Assembly: GCF_021533195.1 (NCBI RefSeq)
Contig: NZ_JAJNKB010000006.1
Coordinates: forward strand, 62,001 to 126,000
Direction: 5' to 3'
Source of the DNA: Portibacter marinus
Lineage (GTDB): Bacteria > Bacteroidota > Bacteroidia > Chitinophagales > Saprospiraceae
DNA length: 64,000 nucleotides
This document shows, one piece after another, positions 33,841-42,753 of this stretch; the stretch's first letter is position 1; the number at the start of each line of letters is the position of its first letter. The notes under the pieces are model-generated. The model was not told the DNA's origin, did not search any database, and was given only the letters and a program-made list of their open reading frames with translations. The position numbers and the translations under genes were made by a program.

Positions 33841-34403
33841 TTGATCTCCAACGCTTCCACGATTTCATCTAATTCATCATAGGATTTAAATCCGACTTTC
33901 TCTTCTGCGCCGCCCCTTAACACAATGCCAATAGGTTTAATAGCAGTAAGAATAAGGTCTAATGATTCGACGCTTATGTTAAGGTCCAGGTAACAAGAAG
34001 ATGTTGCGCAGATGTCAGTAAGGAGCGCTTCATTTTTTTCGATTGAAAAATGGGGATTACCCGATTTGAGAATTAGGGCATCGGCTTCTATGGGTTGCCA
34101 TTCCTCTATCAACACCTCTTTGTATACGGGCCTGTTAAAAGACCAATCTAATGTTGAAAAATGGTCCAGTTGTATGATATCAAGATCTAAGTTGTCTGCA
34201 ACACTTTGAATAGATTCCGGGTCTTGAATGGAGGAAAATTGGCCTATAATGACAGGTCCGCTGATCCACTCTTTAAAAGCATTGACCTGCATCACCGAAA
34301 TTTCCTGCAAATCAAATCCAATAGCTTCCACATCCCAGGCTGCAAAATATCTGGCATCTGTGAGGTTGCTTATCGAAGAAGCAATTACTTTTGTTTTTAA
34401 CAT
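33837..34403 (-). CDS. TrpF-like TIM-barrel protein, catalytic Cys missing
   Basis: 188 aa. The start resembles phosphoribosylanthranilate isomerase: where TrpF has K-(I/V)-C-G-I-T-N-x-x-D-A, this has KVIASSISNLTDARYFAAWDVEAIGFD. The Cys is replaced by Ala/Ser, while Asn, Asp-Ala and the AIGFD strand are kept. A later strand, SCYLDLNIS, could hold the Asp, and GIVLRGGAEEKVGF matches the terminal phosphate-binding loop region (GLRGGTG in TrpF). No trp genes are near. It may be a pseudo-enzyme or have another substrate. Confidence 0.65.
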   Translation of the reverse strand: MLKTKVIASSISNLTDARYFAAWDVEAIGFDLQEISVMQVNAFKEWISGPVIIGQFSSIQDPESIQSVADNLDLDIIQLDHFSTLDWSFNRPVYKEVLIEEWQPIEADALILKSGNPHFSIEKNEALLTDICATSSCYLDLNISVESLDLILTAIKPIGIVLRGGAEEKVGFKSYDELDEIVEALEIN

Positions 34404-34416
34404 GTTGCAAATGTAA

Positions 34417-34755
34417 ATGACTGTTATGAAAAGACCGCATTATTTTGATCAGGTTTTAGAAACTGCAAGGCTGATTCCAGAAGGTCGCGTTTCAACCTAT
34501 GGGGCAATCGCAGACTTTCTTGCTTTGGGTTCTGCTCGAATGGTGGGATGGGCCATGAAGAATAGTTTTAAATATGAAGACATCGTTCCTGCTCACCGGG
34601 TGGTCAATAGTAAAGGAGAATTGAGTGGCAGAAATGCATTCGGGCACCCGGACATGATGGCAGAACTACTGCGGTCAGAAGGCGTAGAGGTCGAAAACAA
34701 TAAGGTTGTTAACTTCAAAGATCTATTTTGGCACCCACAAGAAATTTACAATTGA
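34417..34755 (+). CDS. Alkyltransferase-like (ATL) protein
   Basis: 112 aa, the size of the MGMT DNA-binding domain alone (an ATG at 34426 gives MKRPHYFDQV). Pattern IPEGRVSTYGAIADFL with the Arg finger, SARMVGWAM, then PAHRVVNSKGELSG. The acceptor Cys of O6-alkylguanine transferases (PCHR) is Ala here, so it cannot take up the alkyl group. ATL proteins bind O6-alkylguanine and recruit nucleotide-excision repair. It is divergent from the TrpF-like gene by 13 bp. Confidence 0.88.
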   Translation: MTVMKRPHYFDQVLETARLIPEGRVSTYGAIADFLALGSARMVGWAMKNSFKYEDIVPAHRVVNSKGELSGRNAFGHPDMMAELLRSEGVEVENNKVVNFKDLFWHPQEIYN

Positions 34756-34935
34756 AGATGGACTACTTCAGTGGAACCCTTTCTCAGCAAAGATGGAAAC
34801 AACCAGTTGTGAGTAGATTAAAATAGTGTTAAAGCGTTGTTTTGAGAAATTATTCTTTAAGATTTGATATTTTTAGCTTTGGACAAATGTTGAGCAATTC
34901 AGCATAGAATTAAAACAAAATTTAAAATTACAATA

Positions 34936-35355
34936 ATGAAAAAATTAAGTTTTTTATTTGCTTTCTTATTCGTACTGGCTCTTTCCGCACAAAGCCCGGT
35001 TGGCGTTTGGAAAACCATTGATGATGAGACTGGTGACGCAAAATCACATGTAGAAATCTATGAAAAAGATGGAAAATTTTATGGGAAAGTCGTCAAACTA
35101 CTTCCTGCAGCTACTACTGAGGTTTGTGGACCATGCCCTGGAGAAAGAGCCGGCAAAAGTTTGATTGATATGGATATTTTATGGGATTTAGAGCCATATA
35201 AAGACTATTGGAGTTATGGATCAATCATTGATCCGGCCAAGGGGAAGATTTATAAAGCCAGTGTATGGTTAGAGGATGACAACACTTTGAAGGTACGCGG
35301 ATATGTCGGAGTTTCCGTTCTTGGAAGGAATCAAAATTGGTACCGAGTAGAATAA
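34936..35355 (+). CDS. DUF2147-family exported protein
   Basis: 139 aa with signal peptide (to about SAQ, residue 19). The mature part begins SPVGVWKTIDDETGDAKSHV and ends KASVWLEDDNTLKVRGYVG, matching the DUF2147 family, a compact beta-barrel. A CGPCPG pair in the middle may be a disulfide or metal site; it is typical for the Bacteroidota branch. The gene is monocistronic, with a TAGCTTTG -7-like box at 34874-34881 and a terminator after it. Function unknown. Confidence 0.85.
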   Translation: MKKLSFLFAFLFVLALSAQSPVGVWKTIDDETGDAKSHVEIYEKDGKFYGKVVKLLPAATTEVCGPCPGERAGKSLIDMDILWDLEPYKDYWSYGSIIDPAKGKIYKASVWLEDDNTLKVRGYVGVSVLGRNQNWYRVE

Positions 35356-35443
35356 ATTGCCAAATTAAAAACCGTAATTATCAATTTAAGCGTATATTTA
35401 TAGAATATAATTCCTATTAATTTGGGATGTATATAAGCGTATG

Positions 35444-35476
35444 GGGAAAGATGGTTTCAATCATCTTTCCCTTTTT
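35444..35476 (+). terminator. Intrinsic terminator after the DUF2147 gene
   Basis: A perfect 10-bp stem (35444-35453 with 35462-35471, 8-nt loop) followed by TTTTT. Confidence 0.85.
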
Positions 35477-35651
35477 ATGTAGGTGAAATGATTAATTGTC
35501 TATAAAAGTCAATTTCGAACATGATTGTCTTCTGAAACTACTCCATATATTATCATTAATTTTATTTGTCTGTCACACGTGTATCGCACAATAAAATATT
35601 TTTTCGATCTGTTTAAGATAGGAATGAATAATATAAACCAAACCAGACTAT

Positions 35652-35867
35652 ATGATGCAATCTTACACCGAACTAGATTTATTACGTTTTATTTACAAAG
35701 AGGTAGAGGTATGTGAATACTTCGAAATGGACTTCGCCATTAATGAAGATCCAAACCTTCACAACGATTACGAAGCCCTTAAAGCGACAGTAGATCAATT
35801 ACCGAAGGTAAAATTCGAACCATCCGCTATCAGCATTCAGAATATTTTAGGATATGCTGTTGCTTAG
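35652..35867 (+). CDS. Conserved small protein, possible anti-sigma-like regulator
   Basis: 71 aa. It has the layout of a small protein family common in Bacteroidota: YTELDLLRFIYKE at the start, a helix with EDPNLHNDYEALK, and the end FEPSAISIQNILGYA. The middle part recalls the helical N-termini of anti-sigma factors. No signal peptide or Cys. It stands alone between two terminators. The family's function is not established to my knowledge. Confidence 0.7.
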   Translation: MMQSYTELDLLRFIYKEVEVCEYFEMDFAINEDPNLHNDYEALKATVDQLPKVKFEPSAISIQNILGYAVA

Positions 35868-35902
35868 TAAAACGTAATAATGCCCGAAAAAGGGTAGTAA
35901 AG

Positions 35903-35940
35903 AAAGCCCTGAAACATAACGTTTCAGGGCTTTTTATTTT
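35903..35940 (+). terminator. Strong intrinsic terminator
   Basis: A perfect 13-bp stem (35903-35915 with 35921-35933, 5-nt loop) overlapping a T-rich tail, after the small conserved gene. Confidence 0.92.
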
Positions 35941-36034
35941 CTATATTATCCTTTCATACAATCCGGCATGATGTAAGCATTTCATCAATTAGCATTGATC
36001 TATAAAAATTACTATTTTTAGCAAAAAATAGGAT

Positions 36035-36676
36035 ATGAAATTTATGGTAGCTGCCTTTGCATTAATCATTTTGTTGGCATGTAATACACAAAAACCAATT
36101 TCAGGAGAAATGATTGGCAAGAATGCACACTCATCTGAATGGGAATCTTTATTTAATGGTGAAAACCTTGATGGTTGGATTAAATATGGAACAGAGTTAT
36201 GGTATGTTAATGAAGAAGGTGAACTGGTGTGTGAAAGTGGACCGGATAAGGCTTATGGCTATTTAGGAACAGAAGAAACCTTTAAAGATTTTGAGTTAAG
36301 TGTGGACTTTTTACAGGAGGCGGAAGGAAATAGCGGCATTTTTATAAGATCGTCTATAGAGGGCACCAAAATTACAGGCTGGCAAGCTGAAGTGGCTCCT
36401 CCCGGTATGAATACTGGTGGGATTTACGAATCCTATGGGAGAGGTTGGTTGATTAAGCCGGACCCTGCTAAAGATTCTGCCTTAAAAATGGGAGAATGGA
36501 ATACAATGAAAATTCGAGCTATAGGTGATCAAGTCACTACCTGGCTAAATGGTACAGAAATGATATCTATCACCGACGAAAAAATAGGTGATGCCCAAGG
36601 GCAAATAGCTTTGCAAATCCATGATGGGGGTGGAATTAAAGTAAAATGGAAGGATATTAAAATTAAAGAACTATAA
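36035..36676 (+). CDS. DUF1080 (3-keto-disaccharide hydrolase-like) lipoprotein
   Basis: 213 aa, lipoprotein signal ending LLAC (Cys near residue 16). One concanavalin-like domain of the DUF1080 type: WESLFNGENLDGWIKYG, then EFKDFELSVDFLQ-like strands, NSGIFIRSS, and NGTEMISITD near the end. Some DUF1080 proteins hydrolyse 3-keto-glycosides; that is known for the family, not shown here. It is followed 14 bp later by a Dabb-domain lipoprotein. A second DUF1080 domain is at the C-terminus of the 1223-aa protein at 57817. Confidence 0.88.
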   Translation: MKFMVAAFALIILLACNTQKPISGEMIGKNAHSSEWESLFNGENLDGWIKYGTELWYVNEEGELVCESGPDKAYGYLGTEETFKDFELSVDFLQEAEGNSGIFIRSSIEGTKITGWQAEVAPPGMNTGGIYESYGRGWLIKPDPAKDSALKMGEWNTMKIRAIGDQVTTWLNGTEMISITDEKIGDAQGQIALQIHDGGGIKVKWKDIKIKEL

Positions 36677-36701
36677 TGTTTAAAATAATATGCGAAACAC
36701 A

Positions 36702-37076
36702 ATGGGCAAATTAATTACCTGCATCACTTTACTATTGTTTTTGATTTCTTGTAGTCAAAAGGTTGAAGAGCCCACATTTGTCCATACTGTCTTTTTTTGG
36801 ATGAAAGATGATCTGACCGAAGAGGAAGCTAAGTTTTTCGAAGAGGGAATGGAGAAACTTGGCCAGACCCCTTCTATACATAGTTATAAATGGGGCAAAC
36901 CAGCAGGTACACCTCGTGATGTTGTTGATAATTCATATACCTATGCCTGGATCGTAGAATTCGCAAATACAGAAGATCATGATGCTTACCAAGAAGACCC
37001 CATTCATGTAAAATTTATTGAGGAATCAAGTGATCTTTGGACAAAGGTACAAGTGTATGATACAATACTGGAATAA
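36702..37076 (+). CDS. Dabb-domain (stress-responsive A/B barrel) lipoprotein
   Basis: 124 aa from the ATG at 36702 (MGKLITCITLLLFLISC, Cys at 17), a clean lipoprotein signal; the frame is open to 36690. The mature part is a dimeric alpha+beta barrel: FVHTVFFWMKDDLTEEEAKFF, then SYTYAWIVEFANTEDHDAYQ and HVKFIEE. The exported, acylated form is found in Bacteroidota beside sugar-handling genes. It lies directly after the DUF1080 lipoprotein, so co-expression is likely. Ligand unknown. Confidence 0.85.
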   Translation: MGKLITCITLLLFLISCSQKVEEPTFVHTVFFWMKDDLTEEEAKFFEEGMEKLGQTPSIHSYKWGKPAGTPRDVVDNSYTYAWIVEFANTEDHDAYQEDPIHVKFIEESSDLWTKVQVYDTILE

Positions 37077-37079
37077 GAA

Positions 37080-38813
37080 TTAAACTTCGTACATCCTGTT
37101 TATTTCTTTCTCGAATTTTTCAAGAATTGTTTTTCGTTTCAATTTAAGAGTTGGTGTATATTCTCCGCTGTCTACAGACCATTCCTCGTGCAGCAAATGA
37201 AAACTTCTGATCGCCTCATGTCTTTTTAGTTTGGCATTGACCCTATCTATTAGTTCCAGATATTTTTCAACCACCTTTGGATGTAAGACCATGTATTGTG
37301 GAGCAGTCCAATGTACATTGTTAACTTGACACCAATCTTCCAGAGCTTTGAAATTGGGAATGATTAAAGCAGTGATGAACGGTCGGTTAAACCCAATGAT
37401 CATAGCTTGATCGATCAGGTCAATAACCTTCAGGTTGTTTTCCAAAACTTGAGGAGCAACATATTGTCCACTTGAAGTCTTAAAGATATTCTTTTGCCGA
37501 TCTGTAATTTGCAAAAACCGTTTTTTAACAAACCGGCCTACATCTCCTGTATGGAAAAAGCCCTGCTCATCAATTTTCTCATCAGTTAATTCCTGATTAT
37601 TGTAATAGCCCAACATTACATTTGGACCTTTGACAAGTATTTCACCTGCTCCAGTTTCATCCGGATTTTCTATACACACCTCAACAGAAGGGATGGGTAT
37701 TCCTACAGTGCCAAATTTGTTTCCACCAGCCTCAAAACGATTAAAAGAAACGATAGGCGAGGTTTCAGTTAATCCATAACCTTCCCGTATCTTAATTCCA
37801 GCATCATAGAACAAGTATGATATATGGGCGGGCATAGCAGCTGCGCCAACAATAATTCCCTGCAGTCGCCCACCAAGCACCTTTCTCCAGCGCCTGAAGA
37901 CTAAAAGGTCGCATATGAGCAGCTCGAATCTTCTGAGAGGATTCGCACTATGCTTTCTCCCTTTTTTGCTGCTTTTCAATGCCCACTTGATGATTCGTTT
38001 TTTAACAGGACCGGAAGTCTTAATCCCACGATAAATGTGCGTATAAACCTTCTCAAGCACCCTGGGCACACTAGTCATATAATGAGGTCTGATATCTTTA
38101 ACAGAGGTTACTAAATTTTTAGGGTCTTTAATAAAATAAACACTAGCACCCACTGTCATATACGTAAATACTGCAGTCCTTTCAAAGATATGTGAAAGTG
38201 GTAGATAACTTGCCGAGATATGTCTATGGTGAATCGGCAACAGTGAGATGACAGATTTAATATTGCTGATGATGTTATTGTGCGACAACATCACGCCCTT
38301 AGGAAGTCCTGTGGAACCAGAGCTGTAAACAATGGTAGCCAGGTCATTTTCAGAAGTAGGTCGGGCAACTGTATCCGAAGCCTCCGAAAACAACGCAGAA
38401 TAGTGCTTTTTACCTCCTATTCTTTCCAGACTATAAGTGAGTAATGATTCGTCTAGCTGGGATAGCTGTTCATCTCCACCAACGAAAATGACCTCCAATT
38501 GTGCATCTTGAATGATATGCTCAAGGTCTTCTTTAGATACATTTCCATGAATAGGAACGGAAACGTTTCCTGAATGCATGATGGCAAAATCTACAATATT
38601 CCAATACGGTGAACCATATCCTGCAAATATTCCAATATTTGTTCTGTTATACTTTTTGGCCAAACCATAACTCAATCTTAAAATTTGGTCGCAAATTTCA
38701 TGAATACTTATTTCTACCCATTCTTCGTTTTCAAAGGTGCATAAAGCTCGTTCGTTAGGATACTTTGCTTTTTGATAAAATGGAATATCGTGGATGAACT
38801 TTAATGGCTCCAT
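37080..38813 (-). CDS. Long-chain acyl-CoA ligase (AMP-forming)
   Basis: 577 aa, the size of FadD/ACSL-type enzymes. Motifs: YSSGSTGLPKGVMLSH (AMP-binding P-loop, about 168-184), YLPLSHIFER, GYGLTETSP (about 340), and TGDVGRF plus ITDRQKNIFKTSSGQY in the C-terminal domain with the catalytic Lys region. It activates long-chain fatty acids to acyl-CoA. No membrane span. It is convergent with the Dabb gene (4-bp gap) and divergent from the TPR gene. The specific chain length cannot be judged. Confidence 0.92.
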   Translation of the reverse strand: MEPLKFIHDIPFYQKAKYPNERALCTFENEEWVEISIHEICDQILRLSYGLAKKYNRTNIGIFAGYGSPYWNIVDFAIMHSGNVSVPIHGNVSKEDLEHIIQDAQLEVIFVGGDEQLSQLDESLLTYSLERIGGKKHYSALFSEASDTVARPTSENDLATIVYSSGSTGLPKGVMLSHNNIISNIKSVISLLPIHHRHISASYLPLSHIFERTAVFTYMTVGASVYFIKDPKNLVTSVKDIRPHYMTSVPRVLEKVYTHIYRGIKTSGPVKKRIIKWALKSSKKGRKHSANPLRRFELLICDLLVFRRWRKVLGGRLQGIIVGAAAMPAHISYLFYDAGIKIREGYGLTETSPIVSFNRFEAGGNKFGTVGIPIPSVEVCIENPDETGAGEILVKGPNVMLGYYNNQELTDEKIDEQGFFHTGDVGRFVKKRFLQITDRQKNIFKTSSGQYVAPQVLENNLKVIDLIDQAMIIGFNRPFITALIIPNFKALEDWCQVNNVHWTAPQYMVLHPKVVEKYLELIDRVNAKLKRHEAIRSFHLLHEEWSVDSGEYTPTLKLKRKTILEKFEKEINRMYEV

Positions 38814-38863
38814 AATCCTAAGGTAAAAAATTGCATGTAAAAATCGCTTATATTGAGAAAGCT

Positions 38864-40345
38864 ATGAAAACAGTTTTAGTCTTTATAGGATTTTCAATGA
38901 CTTTCAGCCTTCAGGCTCGGACGGGTTTTGAAATAACAACATATCATAAGGAAGCTTATGACTTGATCGTGGGAATGAGATTTGAGGAAGGTAAGGAGCT
39001 GATCGCAAAGATTAAAAGAGAACAACCTGAAAATGTACTGGTATATCACATCGAAAACTACATTGATTTTATCAGCATCTTTATTAGTGAAGAAGAGGAA
39101 GAATTTAGAGCAAAGGAGCCCAATAAAAATTTAAGACTAAAAAAACTTCAGCAGGGGGACCCGTCAGATCCTTACTATTTGTTCTCTCAGGCAGAAGTTC
39201 ATCTTCAATGGGCTATGACAAGACTTAAATTTCAGGAATATTTTACTGCAGCTCGGGAGGTGAACAAGGCCATTGGCATGCTCAATAGAAATCAAGAGTT
39301 GTTTCCTGATTTTATATCTAATAAGAAAAGCCTTAGCATCCTGCATGCAGTGGCAGGAACTATACCGGACAAGTACAAAGGAATCATCAGTCTGGTGACT
39401 AATTTTTCAGGAACAATTGATCAGGGACTTCGAGAAATTACGGAGGTACTTGAAAAAACTGATGAAAACTATCTCTTTCGTAAAGAAGCCATTGCAATTA
39501 AGGGCATGGTTACTCTACACCTCAAAAATGATAAAGAAAAAGCGTGGAATTTCTTAGTACATTCTGAGTTGGCAAGAGATGATAATCCGATGGCCACTTT
39601 TTTAATGGCCAATGCAGCGATTAATTGCAAGAAGAATGACCATGCTATTGAAATTTTAAGAAAACGAACCAGATCTCCGCGATTTTTTCCATTTTATTAC
39701 CTTGATTTAATGTTGGGCTCCGCCAAACTCAGTCGGTTGGATTCCGATGCTGATGTATATCTGAAATCCTATATTCAAAATTTTGAAGGCCAGGACTATT
39801 TCAAGGACGCGTATAGAAAATTGGCATGGCATGCCTTAGTTGTACTTGAAAATAGATCCCTATATAAGCAGTATATGACCATGTGTTTAGAAAATGGAGT
39901 GGATCGGATAGACGAAGATAAGTCTGCGCTCAAGGAAGCTGAAGAAGCAAATTCAGGGATGGTTCCCAATCATTTTCTTTTAAAAGCCAGAATATTATTC
40001 GATGGAGGATATTTCGACAGAGCACTGAAAATCCTTTCAGATATTGATATTAATTCACTCACTTCAATAGAAGTTCTGGAACACTCTTATCGAAAAGGCA
40101 GAATTTATCAAGAGATAAATCAAGTGGAGCAGGCGATCGTTCATTTTAGTTATTGCGTCAATAATGCCCAAGCATTGAATGAATATTATAGCTGCAGCTC
40201 TGCACTTCAATTAGGCATACTATACGAAGCAAAAGAACAGGATGGACTGGCAGAAGATTATTTCAGGCATTGCCTGCAATTGGATCCCCCAGAATATAAA
40301 AGTAGCCTCCATCAAAAAGCAAAAGCAGGATTAAACCGCCTTTAA
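38864..40345 (+). CDS. Exported TPR-like repeat protein
   Basis: 493 aa from the ATG at 38864 (MKTVLVFIGFSMTFSLQA), a good signal peptide; a TTG at 38831 is less likely. It is helical throughout with irregular TPR-like pairs (FEEGKELIAKIKREQPENV, YFDRALKILSDIDINSL, QAIVHFSYCVNNAQ). No enzyme motif and no lipobox. It could be a periplasmic assembly or cell-surface protein. Function unknown. Confidence 0.75.
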   Translation: MKTVLVFIGFSMTFSLQARTGFEITTYHKEAYDLIVGMRFEEGKELIAKIKREQPENVLVYHIENYIDFISIFISEEEEEFRAKEPNKNLRLKKLQQGDPSDPYYLFSQAEVHLQWAMTRLKFQEYFTAAREVNKAIGMLNRNQELFPDFISNKKSLSILHAVAGTIPDKYKGIISLVTNFSGTIDQGLREITEVLEKTDENYLFRKEAIAIKGMVTLHLKNDKEKAWNFLVHSELARDDNPMATFLMANAAINCKKNDHAIEILRKRTRSPRFFPFYYLDLMLGSAKLSRLDSDADVYLKSYIQNFEGQDYFKDAYRKLAWHALVVLENRSLYKQYMTMCLENGVDRIDEDKSALKEAEEANSGMVPNHFLLKARILFDGGYFDRALKILSDIDINSLTSIEVLEHSYRKGRIYQEINQVEQAIVHFSYCVNNAQALNEYYSCSSALQLGILYEAKEQDGLAEDYFRHCLQLDPPEYKSSLHQKAKAGLNRL

Positions 40346-40465
40346 TTCAATTTTGAGATAAGTGTGGCAATCGTCTATTTGCCGTATTTACTGATCGAAA
40401 ATTCAAGTGATTTCAATAGAATTAAGTTAAATTTCAGAATTGTTTAACACTAAAAACTAAATAGG

Positions 40466-40849
40466 ATGAATTGTAAGCAAAGAATTACTGAAATGAATAA
40501 AATGATGGCACAAGGAAAGGTGATGGAAGCATTTGAGAAATATTATGCGGAAGATTGTGAAATCATCGAGAAACCGACGGGCGAGGTCAGAAAAGGGAAA
40601 GATGCGCAAAGAAAAGCCATTAAAGATTGGTTTGAAATGACACAGGAACATCATGGTGGGTCCATCGGTGCGATTACATCTGATGAAGATTCGAAAGTTA
40701 CCATGGTCCAGTCAACTACAGATGTGACAATGAAGGGTCAGGGTAGAATGAAAATGGAAGAGGTGGCCGTCCAACATTGGAACGACGACGGTCAAATTGT
40801 GAAAGAAGAATTTTACTACCAATTGGGTCCTCCTCCTCAAATGGGTTAA
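40466..40849 (+). CDS. SnoaL/NTF2-like protein
   Basis: 127 aa, no signal peptide. Cone-shaped alpha+beta fold pattern: MMAQGKVMEAFEKYYAEDCE, the GEVRKGKDAQRKAIKDWF loop and helix, and the final strand KEEFYYQLGP. This is the SnoaL-like polyketide cyclase/NTF2 superfamily, which has many functions. It is a single gene with no related neighbours, so no function is assigned. Confidence 0.8.
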   Translation: MNCKQRITEMNKMMAQGKVMEAFEKYYAEDCEIIEKPTGEVRKGKDAQRKAIKDWFEMTQEHHGGSIGAITSDEDSKVTMVQSTTDVTMKGQGRMKMEEVAVQHWNDDGQIVKEEFYYQLGPPPQMG

Positions 40850-40956
40850 TGGAAACTAGACGTCATCTGGCTATAAATCTCTGATAATCCTTTGATTGTA
40901 ATAGAAAGTTATTGAAATTACAAACAATAATCTAAGTGATTTATAGTTAGATTTTT

Positions 40957-42051
40957 ATGAAAACCAATGCACTAATACTACTGATGGTTTTTATGACCAT
41001 GTCGGGCCTCTCTGGCCAAAGGCATAACATTGTTCCTAATTCCAGTTTTGAGGAATTTAGTGGTGTTCCACTTGGATGGTTTTATAATGGTGGTCAATTT
41101 ACAAGGCTTGTAAAATATTGGTCTTCTCCTACTCTTGCTTCTCCTGATGCATTCGGTCCAGGGATTGTCGTTCCGAAACATTGGCAGAAAAAAGGCTTCG
41201 GAGCCATCAAACCATTTGACGGAAGTGCAATGGTGGGCATTACTGTTTTTGGATGTGCTGATGGAAAACCGCACTGCAGGGAATATTTACACATTCAGTT
41301 GAGTGAGCCTCTTGTAAAGGGTCAAAAATATGAGCTGAGTTACTACGTAAGCCATTTGGAAGGCAGTCTCTACATTGACAGATTAGGGGCCGTATTCACG
41401 CACCAGGATATAAGTCAAAGTGATGATCAGGTCATAACTGCAAAGCCACAGATTTATTCCTCGGATATCGTAAGGCCAATAAAGGGTCAATGGGCTCAGA
41501 TCAAACACACATTTGTGGCTGATGAGGCGTATGATTATATCACTTTAGGAAACTTTTTCAGTGATGAACAATGTAGCGTTTTGAGAGATGAAGCGAAGTA
41601 TGAATTCAGTTATTACTACATTGATAAAGTTTCACTTTACAAGCAACCTCCATTTATAGAGGAAGAAATTCCTGAAGATGACATAACCCTGCAATCATTG
41701 GAAGTTGGTAAAAAGATTCAATTAAAGAACATCTACTTTGATCTGGATAAAAGTGATTTGCTCCCTAGAAGTTATGTGGAGTTGAATAAATTAAGACAGA
41801 TTCTTAAAGAGCATCCGAATATGAGAATCGAAGTTCATGGCCATACAGACATACAAGGAGAATCGGATTATAATGAAGAGCTTTCCTTGCAACGATCTAA
41901 ATCAGTTACCAAATACCTCATCAACAATGGCGTCTCGTCAGACAGAATTGACTTTAAAGGATACGGGAGTAATATGCCTATTGCTAATAATGCAGACGAA
42001 AAGGGTCGACAACTTAATCGCAGGGTTGAAATTCTGATCACTGCATTGTAA
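40957..42051 (+). CDS. OmpA-family protein with N-terminal beta-sandwich
   Basis: 364 aa. Signal peptide (to about GLSGQ, residue 21); a jelly-roll carbohydrate-binding-like domain (about 25-230: NIVPNSSFEEFSGVPLGW and the paired strands after it); then a C-terminal OmpA domain (about 250-364) with the peptidoglycan-binding pattern YFDLDKSDLL, HGHTDIQGE and NRRVEI. The OmpA domain would tether it to the cell wall; the N-terminal domain faces the periplasm or surface. Ligand unknown. Confidence 0.88.
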   Translation: MKTNALILLMVFMTMSGLSGQRHNIVPNSSFEEFSGVPLGWFYNGGQFTRLVKYWSSPTLASPDAFGPGIVVPKHWQKKGFGAIKPFDGSAMVGITVFGCADGKPHCREYLHIQLSEPLVKGQKYELSYYVSHLEGSLYIDRLGAVFTHQDISQSDDQVITAKPQIYSSDIVRPIKGQWAQIKHTFVADEAYDYITLGNFFSDEQCSVLRDEAKYEFSYYYIDKVSLYKQPPFIEEEIPEDDITLQSLEVGKKIQLKNIYFDLDKSDLLPRSYVELNKLRQILKEHPNMRIEVHGHTDIQGESDYNEELSLQRSKSVTKYLINNGVSSDRIDFKGYGSNMPIANNADEKGRQLNRRVEILITAL

Positions 42052-42068
42052 TTTATACCTTTGTCTTC

Positions 42069-42671
42069 ATGTTATTACCTTACTTCAAAAAAGGTGCCCT
42101 GGAAGCTGGATGTGATGAGGCGGGCAGAGGATGTATTGCCGGTCCTGTATTTGCTGCAGCAGTCATTTTGCCAGCCGATTTTAGGCACGAATTTCTCAAT
42201 GATTCCAAGAAGATTAATCGCAAACAGAGGGATGCGCTCAGACCAGTCATCGAGAAAGAGGCTGTTAGTTGGGCAGTAGCTAAAGTTAACCCATCCGAGA
42301 TAGATAAGATCAATATACTTAATGCGTCATTTAAAGCCATGCATTTGGCAATCGATAAGTTAGCATGTAGACCAGAGCATTTGTTGATCGATGGTAACCG
42401 TTTTAAGCCCTACCAGTCGGTCACCTATAACTGCATCATAAAAGGTGATGGTAAGTATAATTCTATTGCCGCCGCCTCAATTTTGGCAAAAACGTACAGG
42501 GATATTTATATGGAATCTTTTCACAAGAGATATCCATATTTTGATTGGATAAATAATAAAGGTTATCCGACTGAGCGTCATAGAAAAGCAGTTTTAGAGA
42601 ATGGTCCATGTATCCATCATCGGAAATCCTTCAGATTGCACCCTTCCTGGGAGCAAGGTCAATTGTTTTAA
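42069..42671 (+). CDS. rnhB: Ribonuclease HII
   Basis: 200 aa. The signature is AGCDEAGRGCIAGPV, with the first Asp-Glu pair, then LLIDGNR, and SIAAASILAKTYRD with the late acidic residue. It cleaves RNA in RNA-DNA hybrids, including single ribonucleotides in DNA. Length is normal. It starts 17 bp after the OmpA-family gene and is likely co-transcribed with it. Confidence 0.94.
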   Translation: MLLPYFKKGALEAGCDEAGRGCIAGPVFAAAVILPADFRHEFLNDSKKINRKQRDALRPVIEKEAVSWAVAKVNPSEIDKINILNASFKAMHLAIDKLACRPEHLLIDGNRFKPYQSVTYNCIIKGDGKYNSIAAASILAKTYRDIYMESFHKRYPYFDWINNKGYPTERHRKAVLENGPCIHHRKSFRLHPSWEQGQLF

Positions 42672-42724
42672 TGAGAATATTTAAGTTGATCCATGTTTTT
42701 GATTTAGCACATAATCTTATACTA

Positions 42725-42742
42725 AAAGCTTAGCTAAGCTTT
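42725..42742. repeat. 18-bp perfect palindrome between convergent genes
   Basis: AAAGCTTAGCTAAGCTTT is its own reverse complement and lies between the rnhB stop and the BlaI-type gene stop. No strong T-run follows on either strand, so a terminator role is uncertain. Confidence 0.8.
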
Positions 42743-42753
42743 CGCTTATTTTA

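Noticed and set aside
42056-42063. TACCTTTG as a promoter for rnhB
   Set aside because: It matches the -7 consensus but would start transcription at the start codon, and there is no -33 element.
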